This document shows positions 43,811-53,201 of a stretch of 64,000 nt of DNA, one piece after another. The DNA is taken from positions 4,650,001 to 4,714,000 of the forward strand of contig NZ_VFOW01000001.1 in assembly GCF_006716355.1 (NCBI RefSeq), in the 5' to 3' direction. Positions within the stretch are counted from its first letter, which is position 1; every line of letters starts with the position of its first letter. Below the pieces are notes generated by a model. The model was given only the letters and a program-made list of their open reading frames with translations. It searched no databases and was not told the origin of the DNA. The position numbers were made by a program, and so were the translations under genes. The stretch comes from Stackebrandtia endophytica (GTDB taxonomy: Bacteria > Actinomycetota > Actinomycetes > Mycobacteriales > Micromonosporaceae).

Positions 43811-44577
43811 GTGCGACCTTCTCGGTGATCCGGGGTGAATGGATCAAACTGGTCAGTCTGCGCTCCACCTGGGTCTGCCTGGGACTGACGGTGGCGCTGT
43901 CGGTGGGACTGGGTTACCTCATCGGCATCGCCTACGGCGGCTATGTGGCCGACGGGATGGTGGAGGGCTTCGATCCGCTGTTCGCCTCGTCGATGACCCT
44001 CACGTTCGGGCTGTTGGCGTTGGTCGCGTTCGCGATCCTGGCGATGGCGGGGGAGTACAACGCCCGCACCATCCAGACCACGTTGTTGACGGTTCCGCAG
44101 CGCGGCCGGCTCTACCTGGCCAAGACCGTCGCGGCGGTCGGCTTCATCGTGATGACCGCCGTCATCGCCACCGTCGGGACGTTCGTCGTCGCGCAGTACG
44201 GGCTGGGCGAGACAGGCGTCGGGTTGGACGCGCCCGGTGCGGTGCGCACCGTCGTCGGGTCGATCATCTACCTCACGTTGATGGCCCTGTTCGCCTTCGG
44301 GATCGGCGCGATGCTGCGCAGTTCCGCCGTGGCGTTGGCGATCCTCATGCCGATTCTGTTCCTCAGTTCGCAAGGGCTGGGCAACCTCCCGGCGATCCAG
44401 GATTACGCCCAATACCTGCCCGACCAGGGCGGACAGGTCATCATGCACATCGTTCCCGAGGACGACCCGCGGTTCGCCAAGTCGTACGGCGCATGGACCG
44501 GATTGGGAATCACGGGCCTGTGGGCCCTGGCAGCCTGGATCGGCGGCTGGTTCGTCACCCGCCGTACCGAAGCCTGA
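43807..44577 (+). CDS. ABC transporter permease
   Basis: A 256-residue protein with six membrane segments, preceded by the usual cytoplasmic start FSVIRGEWIKLVSLRSTW. GEYNARTIQTTLLTVPQRGR is the conserved coupling segment of ABC-2 permeases. It is coupled by an ATGA overlap to the ATPase. The pair would form a homodimeric exporter. Confidence 0.92.
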   Translation: MSATFSVIRGEWIKLVSLRSTWVCLGLTVALSVGLGYLIGIAYGGYVADGMVEGFDPLFASSMTLTFGLLALVAFAILAMAGEYNARTIQTTLLTVPQRGRLYLAKTVAAVGFIVMTAVIATVGTFVVAQYGLGETGVGLDAPGAVRTVVGSIIYLTLMALFAFGIGAMLRSSAVALAILMPILFLSSQGLGNLPAIQDYAQYLPDQGGQVIMHIVPEDDPRFAKSYGAWTGLGITGLWALAAWIGGWFVTRRTEA

Positions 44578-44580
44578 ACC

Positions 44581-44619
44581 CCATCGGGTGTCCGGGGGAA
44601 CGACCCGGACACCCGATGG
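44581..44619. terminator. hairpin terminator after the ABC exporter
   Basis: A 16-bp perfect stem (44581-44596 and 44604-44619) with a 7-base loop begins three bases after the permease stop. Confidence 0.85.
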
Positions 44620-44736
44620 TGACGAATCGACCACGATATGTGGACATTCGATAACGGTTCGGTGTTCCATAGAGTGCGACCGGTTAACGAATTCGGTCTC
44701 GTCGGTGAATGTTGCCGATTATGTCCTCCGAGGTCT

Positions 44737-44764
44737 TTGCCTTCTGAAACGTTTCAGCTATCTT
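44737..44764 (+). promoter_or_regulatory. LacI-type operator inside a sigma-70-like promoter
   Basis: The perfect 14-bp palindrome CTGAAACGTTTCAG (44744-44757) sits between a TTGCCT (-35, 44737-44742) and a TATCTT (-10, 44759-44764) with 16 bases between them. The same palindrome occurs before the second phosphodiesterase gene. The CG-centred shape is typical of LacI/GalR operators, and a LacI regulator lies in the same cluster. Binding here would block RNA polymerase. Confidence 0.85.
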
Positions 44765-44801
44765 GAGTCTCGCCAGACAACCCCTCAAGGAAGCGGATGC
44801 G

Positions 44802-46028
44802 ATGTCACGGCGTTCAATGGCGCGGCGCTCACTGACCCTCTCGGCGGTCGCCGCTCTGGTCGTCGGTGGGACGACCCTGTTCATGCAGACCAGTGCGGCG
44901 GCCGATTCGGCCGTCGACTGCACCGGCCTGGTCCACATCTCCCACCGGGGAGCCGCCGGCCTGGCCCCCGAGAACACCAAGGCCTCCATGGCACTGGCCG
45001 ACGGTGCCACCCAATTCGAGGTCGACGTTCAGTTGACCTCCGACGGTCACCCCGTCCTCATGCACGACACCAACCTGGCCCGGACCACCGACGTCGCGTC
45101 GGTCTTCCCCGGCCGCGAAGCCGACCTGATCAACACCTTCACCCTGGCCGAACTGCAACAGCTCGACGCCGGAAGCTGGTTCGACTCCCGCTGGAGCGGC
45201 GAAGAGGTCCCGGTGCTCAACGACGCACTGGACTACGCCTCACCGACCGGCTCCGGCATCGTCGTCGAACTGAAGGACCCCGCCCTCAACCCGGGACTGA
45301 TCGAAGCCATCGACGAGGTCATGGCCACCGACTCCCGCTGGGACGACCTGATCGCGGCCGGCAAGGTCACCTTCAGCTCCTTCGACGCCGACGAACTCAA
45401 GACCGCGCAACAGCTGCGACCCGACGTCCCGGTCCTGTGGGTCAGCTCCCTGGTCCCCGATGACACCGTCCTAGCCGACGCCGCGACCTGGGCCGACGGC
45501 TTCGGAACCCACTACCGCACCCTCGAAACCGGTGACATCGACCGGATCGAGGGTCTGGGCTTGACCTCCATGCTCTACACCATGAACAGCGTCGAGGCAC
45601 TGCGCTTCGCCGTCACCGAAGGCGCCGACGCGGTCATCACCGACTTCCCCAACGTCCTGGACGCCACCTGCACGGGCACCGATCCCTTCCCGGCGGCCAA
45701 CGGCATCGAGATCTCCTCGGTCCTGGCCGACCCGCCCGGTAGTGACATCCAGCCCGAGAACGGCGAGTACCTCGTTCTGACCAACACCACCGACGCCACC
45801 GTCGACGTCAGCGGCTACTACGTCAACGACGCCGTCATCAACAAGCTGCGCGTCGGCGACGGCTACTCCATCCCGCCGGGCGGTGAACTGCGTGTCTACA
45901 CCGGACCCGGAACGAACACCGACACCCGCTACTACAACGGCGGAACCAGCAACGTCCTGAACAACAACGGTGACAGCCTCGCGCTGCACGACGCGAACCA
46001 CACCCTGCTGGACATCTACGCCTACTGA
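44802..46028 (+). CDS. secreted glycerophosphodiester phosphodiesterase with lamin-tail domain
   Basis: A 408-residue exported enzyme that would split glycerophosphodiesters into glycerol 3-phosphate and an alcohol. After the signal peptide (SLTLSAVAALVVGG...AAAD), the GDPD motifs are HRGAAGLAPENT, EVDVQLTSDG and VLMHDTNLARTTD, then VVELKDPA and VITDFPN. Residues from about 300 form a lamin-tail domain (ANGIEISSVLADPPGSD, YVNDAVINKLRVG), which may bind cell wall or DNA. The start is supported by AAGGA upstream. It is first in a cluster with an importer and controlled by the operator at 44744. Confidence 0.93.
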   Translation: MSRRSMARRSLTLSAVAALVVGGTTLFMQTSAAADSAVDCTGLVHISHRGAAGLAPENTKASMALADGATQFEVDVQLTSDGHPVLMHDTNLARTTDVASVFPGREADLINTFTLAELQQLDAGSWFDSRWSGEEVPVLNDALDYASPTGSGIVVELKDPALNPGLIEAIDEVMATDSRWDDLIAAGKVTFSSFDADELKTAQQLRPDVPVLWVSSLVPDDTVLADAATWADGFGTHYRTLETGDIDRIEGLGLTSMLYTMNSVEALRFAVTEGADAVITDFPNVLDATCTGTDPFPAANGIEISSVLADPPGSDIQPENGEYLVLTNTTDATVDVSGYYVNDAVINKLRVGDGYSIPPGGELRVYTGPGTNTDTRYYNGGTSNVLNNNGDSLALHDANHTLLDIYAY

Positions 46029-46140
46029 TCCGGCACCGCGCCCGGTGCCGACCGGCGGCCTCTCGTCGGCGGCACCGGTGTATCCACCCCTCCACCATCC
46101 GGGTCCCCACGACCCGTCACTCCACGAAGGAAACCCCGCG

Positions 46141-47169
46141 ATGAAACTCATGCGCCGCATGTCCGTGGCGATAGCCGCCGGGCTCACCCTGGCGCTGTCG
46201 GCGTGCAGCTTCGGCGGCTCCGACAACATTGTGATCTCCTACAACAGCCCCGAGCAGTGGGCGAACTGGGGAGAGGTACTCAAGGCCTTCACCGCCGAGA
46301 CCGGCATCCAGGCTCCCAGCGACGACAAGAACTCCGGCAAGGTCATGGCCGCGCTGGAGTCGGAGAAGAACTCGCCCGCCGGCGACACCGCCTACTACGG
46401 CATCACCTTCGGTATGGAGGCCCAGGAGGCCGGGCTGGTCGCGCCGTACGAGAACGGCAAACTGGCCGACATCCCCGACAGCCTCAAAGCCGACGACGGC
46501 AGCTGGTTCGCGGTACACCAGGGCGCGGTCGCCTTCCTCGTCAACACCGAGGCCATCGGTGACCTGGAAGTTCCACAGTGCTGGGAGGACCTGACCAAGC
46601 CCGAATACGCCGGACTGGTCAGCTGGCTCGACCCGGCCACCGCCGCCGTCGGACAGTCGGTCATGACCGCCGCCAACCTCGCGCTGGGCGGCGACTTCAA
46701 CAACTGGCAGCCGGTCATCGACTGGGTCAACAAGCTCAAGGCCAACGGCCCGTTGCAGCTTCCCACCGAGACCGCGACCAACCAGTTGGCGCAGGGCGAA
46801 CTGCCGATCCTGATCGACGCCGACTTCAACGGCTACCAGACCGCCAAGGCCCAGGACGCCCCGATCGAAGTGGTCCTGCCCTGCGAGGGCTCGCTGACGA
46901 TGCCGTACGTCATGAGCCTGGTCAAGAACGCGCCGCACCAGGAGAACGCCGAGCAGTTCCTCGACTTCGTCCTCAGCGACGAAGCCCAGAAGCTGTTCGC
47001 CGAGTCCTTCATCCGTCCGATCCGCGACGTCGAGGTCTCCGAGGAGGTCCGCAACACCATGCTGCCGCAGGAGCAGTATGAGGAGCTGGTCGCCATCCCC
47101 GACTTCGCCGAGATGAACGCCGCCATTCCGGCCTTCCTGGACCTGTGGAAAGCCGAGGTCGCCGGCTGA
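46141..47169 (+). CDS. ABC transporter substrate-binding lipoprotein
   Basis: A 342-residue solute-binding protein of the ferric/thiamine/aminoethylphosphonate-like type (spermidine-putrescine fold). The lipobox is LSAC with Cys22. Later words: SYNSPEQWANWGEVLKAFTAETG, then YYGITFGMEAQEAGLVAPYE, CWEDLTKPEYAGLVSWLDP and ENAEQFLDFVLSDEAQKLF. The ligand is unknown. The neighbours (phosphodiesterases, MBL hydrolase) suggest a phosphorylated product such as glycerophosphate or an aminophosphonate. Confidence 0.92.
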   Translation: MKLMRRMSVAIAAGLTLALSACSFGGSDNIVISYNSPEQWANWGEVLKAFTAETGIQAPSDDKNSGKVMAALESEKNSPAGDTAYYGITFGMEAQEAGLVAPYENGKLADIPDSLKADDGSWFAVHQGAVAFLVNTEAIGDLEVPQCWEDLTKPEYAGLVSWLDPATAAVGQSVMTAANLALGGDFNNWQPVIDWVNKLKANGPLQLPTETATNQLAQGELPILIDADFNGYQTAKAQDAPIEVVLPCEGSLTMPYVMSLVKNAPHQENAEQFLDFVLSDEAQKLFAESFIRPIRDVEVSEEVRNTMLPQEQYEELVAIPDFAEMNAAIPAFLDLWKAEVAG

Positions 47170-48041
47170 TGTCGGCCACCGCTTCGGCGAACCGTTCGGC
47201 ACCGCGCAAGCGTCGCGGTGCCGAACGGCCCGTCTCCCTTCTACTCGGCCTGCCGCTGGCGATCGTGGTGGGATGCCTCCTGCTGTGGCCGTTGGCGGTG
47301 CTCGCCTTCAACTCGGTGGTCAGCCAGACCGACGGTGTCACCTTCGACAACTACGTCACGGTCCTGACCAGCGACCGCTATCTCAACTCGTTCCTGATCA
47401 CCAGCGTTCTGGCGGTCGGTTCGACCCTGCTGGCGCTGCTGTTGTGCGTGCCAGCCGCGCTCTACATCGAACGGACGAAGTCGCGGGCCAGCCGCGGGAT
47501 CGCGGTCGCGTTGACGATTCCGCTGTCGCTGCCGGGCATCGTCATCGGGTTCTTTGTGATCCTGTTGTTCGGCAACGTCGGACTGGTTCCGGTGGCGAGC
47601 AACGCGATGTTCGGCGAACCGGTCGGCGCAATGGCCTACACGTTCACCGGGCTGCTGCTGGGCTACCTCTACTTCAACATCCCCCGGGTCATCCTGGTGG
47701 TGCGCGGGGCCGTCGCCCAGATTCCCCATGACACATTGGATGCCGCGCGGACCCTGGGTGCCACCCCGTGGCACGTCTACCAGCGCGTGGTGATTCCGGC
47801 GCTGCGTCCGGCCATCGCCAGCGCCTCGGCGCTGAGCCTGGCGACGGCCTTCGGCGCGTACGGAACCGCGGTGACGTTGTCGCGCGGATACCGCGTGGTG
47901 CCGTTGGACATCGCCGACGCGTTCACCGAGAGCTTCCAGCCGCAACTGGCGGCCACGCTGAGCGTCGTGTTGGCGCTGGTGACCACGCTGATCCTGGTGA
48001 TCGTGAGCCGACTCGGTGAGAAAGGTGGAAAGTTGTCATGA
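47169..48041 (+). CDS. ABC transporter permease (binding-protein-dependent)
   Basis: A 290-residue permease with six membrane segments. The EAA loop reads LDAARTLGATPWHVYQRVV, the contact with the ATPase. The ATG shares a base with the previous stop. The C-terminal VPLDIADAFTESFQPQLA segment is typical of this importer class. Confidence 0.93.
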   Translation: MSATASANRSAPRKRRGAERPVSLLLGLPLAIVVGCLLLWPLAVLAFNSVVSQTDGVTFDNYVTVLTSDRYLNSFLITSVLAVGSTLLALLLCVPAALYIERTKSRASRGIAVALTIPLSLPGIVIGFFVILLFGNVGLVPVASNAMFGEPVGAMAYTFTGLLLGYLYFNIPRVILVVRGAVAQIPHDTLDAARTLGATPWHVYQRVVIPALRPAIASASALSLATAFGAYGTAVTLSRGYRVVPLDIADAFTESFQPQLAATLSVVLALVTTLILVIVSRLGEKGGKLS

Positions 48042-48883
48042 CCTCGACAACCCCGACGCCGACGAAGGCCCGCGCCTCGATCAAGCCGAGCAAGCCGAAG
48101 GACCCGATCATCGCGACCGGGCGGGTCTTCGCCTGGATCGCGGTCCTGGTGTGCCTGGTCCCCATCCTGTTGATCGTCGTGGTGGCGACCACCCGGCAAT
48201 GGCGAACCGGCATCTACAGTGGTGGGTTCACTCTGGACTGGATCATCCAGGGCTTCGACATGGTGGCGATCAACTTCGCCTACAGTTTCCAGATCGCGGT
48301 CATCGTGCTGCTGCTGAACCTGGCCATTGGCTTCCCCGCCGCCTGGTTGTTCGCGCGCAGGCAGTTCCCCGGCCGCCGCATCGCCATGGCCATCACCCAG
48401 ACGCCGCTGGCGATTCCGGGTATCGCGCTGGCGATCGGTCTGATCATGGCCTACGGAACCGGCGACCTGAAGCGCTACGGCATTCTGCTGGTCTTCGGTC
48501 ACCTGCTCTACACGCTGCCGTTCTTCATCGCCACGATGGTGCCGGTGCTGGGCGGCCGTCGACTTCAGGAGCTGGAGCAGGTCGCGTTGACCCTGGGCGC
48601 CGGTGGCGTTCGGCGGTTCTTGACGGTGACCGTCCCCCACGTCAAGACCGCCCTGTTGGGTGCGCTGATCCTGGTGGTGACGCTGTCGTTGGGTGAGTTC
48701 AACGTGTCGTTCTTCGTCTTCTCTCCGACGGATCCGCCACTGCCCATGGAGTTGCACTCCAGTCACAAGCAAGATGGAATCGAGATTGCCTCCGCGGTGA
48801 CCGTGTGGTTCCTGGCGTTCGTGGTTCCGGCCGCGATCATCCTGGAACGCCTGGGCGGAGCGAAAGTGAGCGCCTCATCATGA
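48038..48883 (+). CDS. ABC transporter permease (second)
   Basis: A 281-residue permease, ATGA-coupled to the first. Six membrane segments follow a Lys-rich cytoplasmic start. The EAA loop is LEQVALTLGAGGVRRFLTVT. Paired with the previous permease it forms a heterodimeric channel. Confidence 0.93.
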   Translation: MTSTTPTPTKARASIKPSKPKDPIIATGRVFAWIAVLVCLVPILLIVVVATTRQWRTGIYSGGFTLDWIIQGFDMVAINFAYSFQIAVIVLLLNLAIGFPAAWLFARRQFPGRRIAMAITQTPLAIPGIALAIGLIMAYGTGDLKRYGILLVFGHLLYTLPFFIATMVPVLGGRRLQELEQVALTLGAGGVRRFLTVTVPHVKTALLGALILVVTLSLGEFNVSFFVFSPTDPPLPMELHSSHKQDGIEIASAVTVWFLAFVVPAAIILERLGGAKVSASS

Positions 48884-49908
48884 CCACCCACGCGACATCC
48901 ATCGTCTGTGATGGACTGTCTTATCAGTACATCGGCACCCACTCCAACGCCGTGGACGACGTGTCGTTCTCCGTTGAGCCCGGCCAGGTCGCCGCGCTGG
49001 TGGGACCGTCCGGGTGCGGCAAGAGCACGCTGTTGCGCAACGTCGCCGGCCTGCTGACCCCGACCGCCGGTCACCTCCTCATGGACGGCAGGGAGACCGT
49101 GGGCATCCCGGCCGACAAGCGCAACATCGGTTGGGTCCCGCAGAGCTACGCGCTGTTCGGGCACCTCAGTGTCGCCGAGAACGTCGAGTTCGGGCTTCGC
49201 GCGCGCAAGGTCGCCAAGGCGGAGCGGGCCAAGCGGGTCGCCCACGCGCTGGAACTGTGCCGCATCGGCGACTTCGCCAAGCGCAGCCCCGAGGACCTGT
49301 CGGGTGGACAGCGCCAGCGCGTCGCCATCGCGCGGGCACTGGCGACCAACCCGAAGGTTCTGCTGCTGGACGAGCCGCTGTCGGCATTGGACCCGCAGTT
49401 GCGCAAGCAGTTGCGGGCCGACCTGTCGGCGTTGCTGGCCGAGAGCGGTGTGACCACGTTGCTGGTCACCCACGACCAGGGCGAGGCCCTGGCGATGGCC
49501 GACATGGTCGCGGTCATGCGTGCCGGACGGCTGGAGCAGTACGCCAGTCCGCAGGAGCTGTGGGCCAACCCCGCCAACGGTTTCGTGGCCGAGTTCGTCA
49601 GCGAGGCCAGCGTGGTCGCCACGACCCGCCGCGCCGACGGCGGCTGGGAGGCGGCTCCCGGTCTGGTCATTCCCGGTGCCGTCGACGGCGGTTTTGCCGC
49701 GCTTCGACCCGGTGATCTGCACATCGCCGCCGAGGGGGCCAAGCTGACCGTCACCGCCGCCGAGTACGCCGGTGACTCCTGGCTGCTCAGCGGTGATCTC
49801 ATCGGTGGGGCGCGGGTGTCCCTGCTGACCGAGACACCGGTGACGGTGGGAGATTCGATCGTTGTGGCCGTCCGGCCGCGAACCAAGATTGCGATGGTGA
49901 AACAGTGA
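48880..49908 (+). CDS. ABC transporter ATP-binding protein (importer)
   Basis: A 342-residue ATPase. Walker A is GPSGCGKS, the signature is LSGGQRQRVAIARAL, Walker B is VLLLDEPLSALDP and the switch His is in LLVTHDQGEAL. A C-terminal TOBE-like regulatory domain (GFAALRPGDLHI...) ends ...VVAVRPRTKI. ATGA-coupled on the 5' side and GTGA-coupled to the MBL gene. Confidence 0.94.
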   Translation: MTTHATSIVCDGLSYQYIGTHSNAVDDVSFSVEPGQVAALVGPSGCGKSTLLRNVAGLLTPTAGHLLMDGRETVGIPADKRNIGWVPQSYALFGHLSVAENVEFGLRARKVAKAERAKRVAHALELCRIGDFAKRSPEDLSGGQRQRVAIARALATNPKVLLLDEPLSALDPQLRKQLRADLSALLAESGVTTLLVTHDQGEALAMADMVAVMRAGRLEQYASPQELWANPANGFVAEFVSEASVVATTRRADGGWEAAPGLVIPGAVDGGFAALRPGDLHIAAEGAKLTVTAAEYAGDSWLLSGDLIGGARVSLLTETPVTVGDSIVVAVRPRTKIAMVKQ

Positions 49909-50672
49909 ACGGGACTTTGACGATCATCGGGTGCCGGGCGGGCTCGCCCGGACGCAACGGACCCGCCTCCGGGTACGTCGTCGAGGCCGACGGCAAGCGG
50001 GTCGTGATCGATTGTGGACCGGGAGTCCTGGCGGGGCTGGCCTCGCGTGGTCTGACCGATGTGGATGGAATGATCATCAGTCACCAGCACGCCGACCACT
50101 CCGCCGACGTGGCACCGTTCGGGTACCACCGGTCGTTCCCGAAGATCCTGCCGCCGGTCCCGCTGTACGGCCCGACCGGGATCGAGGCGTATCTCGACAC
50201 CCTCGACGACGTGCACGGCATCCCCACCATCCCGGAGATGGCCACCCCGATCGCCACCCAGTTCCCGATCCACGAGGTCGAACCGGGGGAGTCCTTCGAA
50301 CTGGCCGGCCTGCGCGTGGACACTCTGCTGGCCTTCCACCCGGTGCCGTGCATCTCGATCCGGCTGCCGCAGCTCGGCCTGGTCTACACCGCCGACACCG
50401 GACTCACCGACGAACTGATCGAGTTCTCCCGTGACGCGAAACTGCTGCTGGCCGAGGCGACCTATCCCACCGAGGAGGGGCGCGACTTCTCCCAGCACGG
50501 ACACATGGGCGGAGCCGAGGCCGGCCGACTGGCCCGCGAGGCGAACGTCGAGCACCTGGTGGTCACCCACCTGTCCGACTGGGCGCAGCGTGACGAGACC
50601 GAAACCCATGTGGTCAAGGAGTTCGACGGCACGATCAGCTTCGCCGAACCTGGGCAACAATATTCATTGTGA
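49905..50672 (+). CDS. MBL-fold metallo-hydrolase (RNase Z-like)
   Basis: A 255-residue metallo-beta-lactamase-fold enzyme. The zinc-binding motif is HQHADH at residues 60-65, further ligands are in YTADTG and the C-terminal VVTHLSDW. It belongs to the RNase Z/ElaC-like branch of phosphodiesterases, which includes cyclic-nucleotide and PhnP-like enzymes. Its place at the end of the importer operon suggests it hydrolyses an imported phosphodiester. GTG start, overlapping the ATPase gene. Confidence 0.88.
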   Translation: MNGTLTIIGCRAGSPGRNGPASGYVVEADGKRVVIDCGPGVLAGLASRGLTDVDGMIISHQHADHSADVAPFGYHRSFPKILPPVPLYGPTGIEAYLDTLDDVHGIPTIPEMATPIATQFPIHEVEPGESFELAGLRVDTLLAFHPVPCISIRLPQLGLVYTADTGLTDELIEFSRDAKLLLAEATYPTEEGRDFSQHGHMGGAEAGRLAREANVEHLVVTHLSDWAQRDETETHVVKEFDGTISFAEPGQQYSL

Positions 50673-51667
50673 TGAATCGCCAACCGGGTCTGCGTGATGT
50701 CGCCAAGGCCGCCGAGGTATCGGTGGCCTTGGCCTCACTCGCCCTCAACGACAAACCGGGTGTGTCGGCGGCGACGCGGCAGCGCATCCTCGCCGTGGCC
50801 GACTCCCTGGGGTACCAGGCCAATCCAGCGGCGCGTGCCCTGCGGTTGGGCCGCACCGACAGCTACGGCCTGATCCTGCGAAACCTGCAGAACCCGTTCT
50901 TCCTGGACGTCATCACCGGAGTTCAGGAGGCCGCCGCCGCGCAGGGCGCGACGGTGTTGATCTCCGACGCCGACTACTCCCACACCCGGGAACTGGAGGC
51001 CGTCGATCACCTTGCGGCGCAACGGGTCGCCGGGTTGGCGATCGCGCCGGTCGGCCCCGGGGACGCCGTCGCCCGGTGGCGGCAGCTGTGCCCCGGCAAA
51101 CCGGTGGTGGTGCTCAACGCCGTGTCGCCGCAACTGCCTGGCGTTCAACGCGTCGCACCCGACAATCAGGCGGCGGTGAGCCTGGCGGTGCGGCATCTGG
51201 TCGAACTCGGTCATCGACGCATAGCGTTTCTTACCGCGCCGGCGGAGGTCATGGCCGACCACGACCGGTTGGAGACCTACCAGGCCGAATGCGACCGTCT
51301 GGGCATCGACTGCACTCCGGTGGCCACCGCGCTGGCCTTCGACGCGGTACTGGCGGTGACCAGTCGACTGTTGCGGTCGGATGAGCCGCCCACAGCGGTG
51401 ATCACCAACTCCGACTTCACCGCACACGCCGTCTACAGTGCTGCTCGGCGTGAGGGGGTCGAGGTGGGTGCCGGATTGTCGGTCATCGGCCACGACGACC
51501 TGCCGACCTCGGCCTTGCTGGATCCGCCGTTGACGACGTTGAGCCTGGACCGACGGGCGTTGGGACGCGCGGTCTTCGAGCGGATGACCTCTGCATCCAC
51601 ATTCGATGATCATGTGGAGCCGGTCGATCTGGTGGTGCGGGCGTCCACCGCCGCTCCCACAGTGTGA
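50672..51667 (+). CDS. LacI family transcriptional regulator
   Basis: A 331-residue repressor. The N-terminal helix-turn-helix is LRDVAKAAEVSVALASLALN and the hinge helix follows (NPAARALR). The periplasmic-binding-like effector domain has GLILRNLQNPFFLDVITGVQ and LSVIGHDDLPTSALLDPPLT. The ATG overlaps the MBL stop; a GTG three bases earlier is also possible. It is the obvious candidate for the palindromes at 44744 and 51772. A short ACAAT...ATTGT dyad lies directly before its start. Confidence 0.94.
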   Translation: MNRQPGLRDVAKAAEVSVALASLALNDKPGVSAATRQRILAVADSLGYQANPAARALRLGRTDSYGLILRNLQNPFFLDVITGVQEAAAAQGATVLISDADYSHTRELEAVDHLAAQRVAGLAIAPVGPGDAVARWRQLCPGKPVVVLNAVSPQLPGVQRVAPDNQAAVSLAVRHLVELGHRRIAFLTAPAEVMADHDRLETYQAECDRLGIDCTPVATALAFDAVLAVTSRLLRSDEPPTAVITNSDFTAHAVYSAARREGVEVGAGLSVIGHDDLPTSALLDPPLTTLSLDRRALGRAVFERMTSASTFDDHVEPVDLVVRASTAAPTV

Positions 51668-51771
51668 CCGAACCGGGGGCGCGGGTCCTCAATGGTTGCG
51701 ACCGTTCAGGTGAACACGCGGGGGTGCCCGCGTGAAATCTCGATGATGAGACATGTCGATGCCTAGCTTTG

Positions 51772-51785
51772 CTGAAACGTTTCAG
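51772..51785 (+). promoter_or_regulatory. LacI-type operator, second copy
   Basis: The 14-bp palindrome CTGAAACGTTTCAG is identical to that at 44744-44757. It lies 158 bases before the second phosphodiesterase gene. A TAGGTT follows it immediately, a possible -10 box. The remaining leader 51786-51943 has no gene. Confidence 0.85.
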
Positions 51786-51943
51786 TTAGGTTGGACCCGG
51801 TCACCGGGATCACGCCCCATGAACCCGATGACCGCCAGGCCACCGGGACTCGGCACCCCACCCGGTCTGGATTCTCCAGTTCCCTCGACGACCCGTGAGC
51901 ACCCGATGTCCACCGGGTCGACGTCTTCGAAAGAGCAGAGGAA

Positions 51944-53158
51944 ATGAAACGAAGAAGAGTCCTCCTCGCCACCACCGTCGCATTGGCGATCGCCGGATCC
52001 ACCGGTGTGGCCACCACCGCCTTCGCCGAGGAGTCCGCCCGCGGTTTCGTCAACGTGGCGCACCGAGGCGGTGGGGGTTACGCCCCCGAGATGACCGACG
52101 CCGCCTTCTCACTGCTGCCCTCACAACACCCCGATGTCACCGAAGTGGACGTTCAACTCTCCGCCGACGGCGTCCCGGTTCTCATGCACGACGCGACCCT
52201 GCAGCGCACCACCGACGTCGCCGACGTGTTCCCCGGCAGGGCCGCCGATCTGGTCAACACCTTCACCCTCGCCGAACTCAAGCAGTTGGACGCCGGAAGC
52301 TGGTATCACGACCGGTTCGCCGGTGAGGAGGTCCTGACCCTCGACGACGTCCTGGACTACGTCCAGCCGCACGGCATCGGCGTGTTCATCGAACTGAAGG
52401 ACCCCGCCGCCAACCCGGGTGTGGAGCAGGCCATCGCCGACGTCATGAACGCCGACCCCCGCTGGGCCGACATGATCGCCGACGACCTGGTCACCTTCAC
52501 CTCGTTCGATCAGGCGTCCCTGAAGCGCATGACCGCGCTGCAACCCGAACCGCCGCTGGTGTGGGTCAACTCGACCGTCCCCAGTGACACGGTGCTGGCA
52601 GAGGCCGCGACCTGGGCCGACGAGTTCGGCACCCACTACCGCACCCTCAACGGCGCCACCGACATCGCCCGCATCAAGGCCACCGGCATGCGCGCCATGC
52701 TGTACACCCTGAACAGCCCCGACGTCATGCAAGAGGGGCTCGACCTGGGTGCCGACACCCTGATCACCGACTTCTCCGGTGCCCTCTCCGCCGTGGAGTC
52801 CGGTGGAAACCCGGTTCCGCAGGCCAACGGCATCGTCGTCAAGGACGTGGTGGCCGACCCGCCCGGTAGCGACCTGCAACCCGAGACCGGTGAGCACGTG
52901 GTCCTGACCAACGTCACCAGCGAACGCATCTGGGTCAGCGGGTACTACCTCAACGACGCCGTCATCAACACCCTGGTCGTCGGCAGTCCGTACTACATCG
53001 ATCCCGGCGCCGAACTGCGCGTCTACACCGGACCGGGAACCAACAGCCCAACCAAGTACTACAACGACCTCGGTCGCAACGTGCTCAACAACAACGGCGA
53101 CAGCATCGCGGTGTTCACCTCGTGGCACGCGCTGGTCGACCTGTACGCCTACACGTGA
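51944..53158 (+). CDS. secreted glycerophosphodiester phosphodiesterase with lamin-tail domain (paralogue)
   Basis: A 404-residue paralogue of the enzyme at 44802. The signal peptide is KRRRVLLATTVALAIAGSTG...AFAE. GDPD motifs: HRGGGGYAPEMT, EVDVQLSADG, VLMHDATLQRTTD, FIELKDPAAN and LITDFSG. The usual PENT motif has Met in place of Asn. The C-terminal lamin-tail domain (ANGIVVKDVVADPPGSD, YLNDAVINTLVVG) is retained. AGAGGA lies before the ATG. It is regulated through the operator at 51772 and transcribed away from the regulator gene. Confidence 0.92.
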   Translation: MKRRRVLLATTVALAIAGSTGVATTAFAEESARGFVNVAHRGGGGYAPEMTDAAFSLLPSQHPDVTEVDVQLSADGVPVLMHDATLQRTTDVADVFPGRAADLVNTFTLAELKQLDAGSWYHDRFAGEEVLTLDDVLDYVQPHGIGVFIELKDPAANPGVEQAIADVMNADPRWADMIADDLVTFTSFDQASLKRMTALQPEPPLVWVNSTVPSDTVLAEAATWADEFGTHYRTLNGATDIARIKATGMRAMLYTLNSPDVMQEGLDLGADTLITDFSGALSAVESGGNPVPQANGIVVKDVVADPPGSDLQPETGEHVVLTNVTSERIWVSGYYLNDAVINTLVVGSPYYIDPGAELRVYTGPGTNSPTKYYNDLGRNVLNNNGDSIAVFTSWHALVDLYAYT

Positions 53159-53164
53159 TCGCCG

Positions 53165-53194
53165 ACGGGGTGCGCGGAATACCGCGTGCCCCGT
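53165..53194. terminator. hairpin terminator between convergent genes
   Basis: A 13-bp stem with two G-T pairs (53165-53177 and 53182-53194) and a 4-base loop, followed by TT on the plus strand, between the phosphodiesterase and MFS genes. Confidence 0.75.
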
Positions 53195-53201
53195 TTCGCG
53201 G

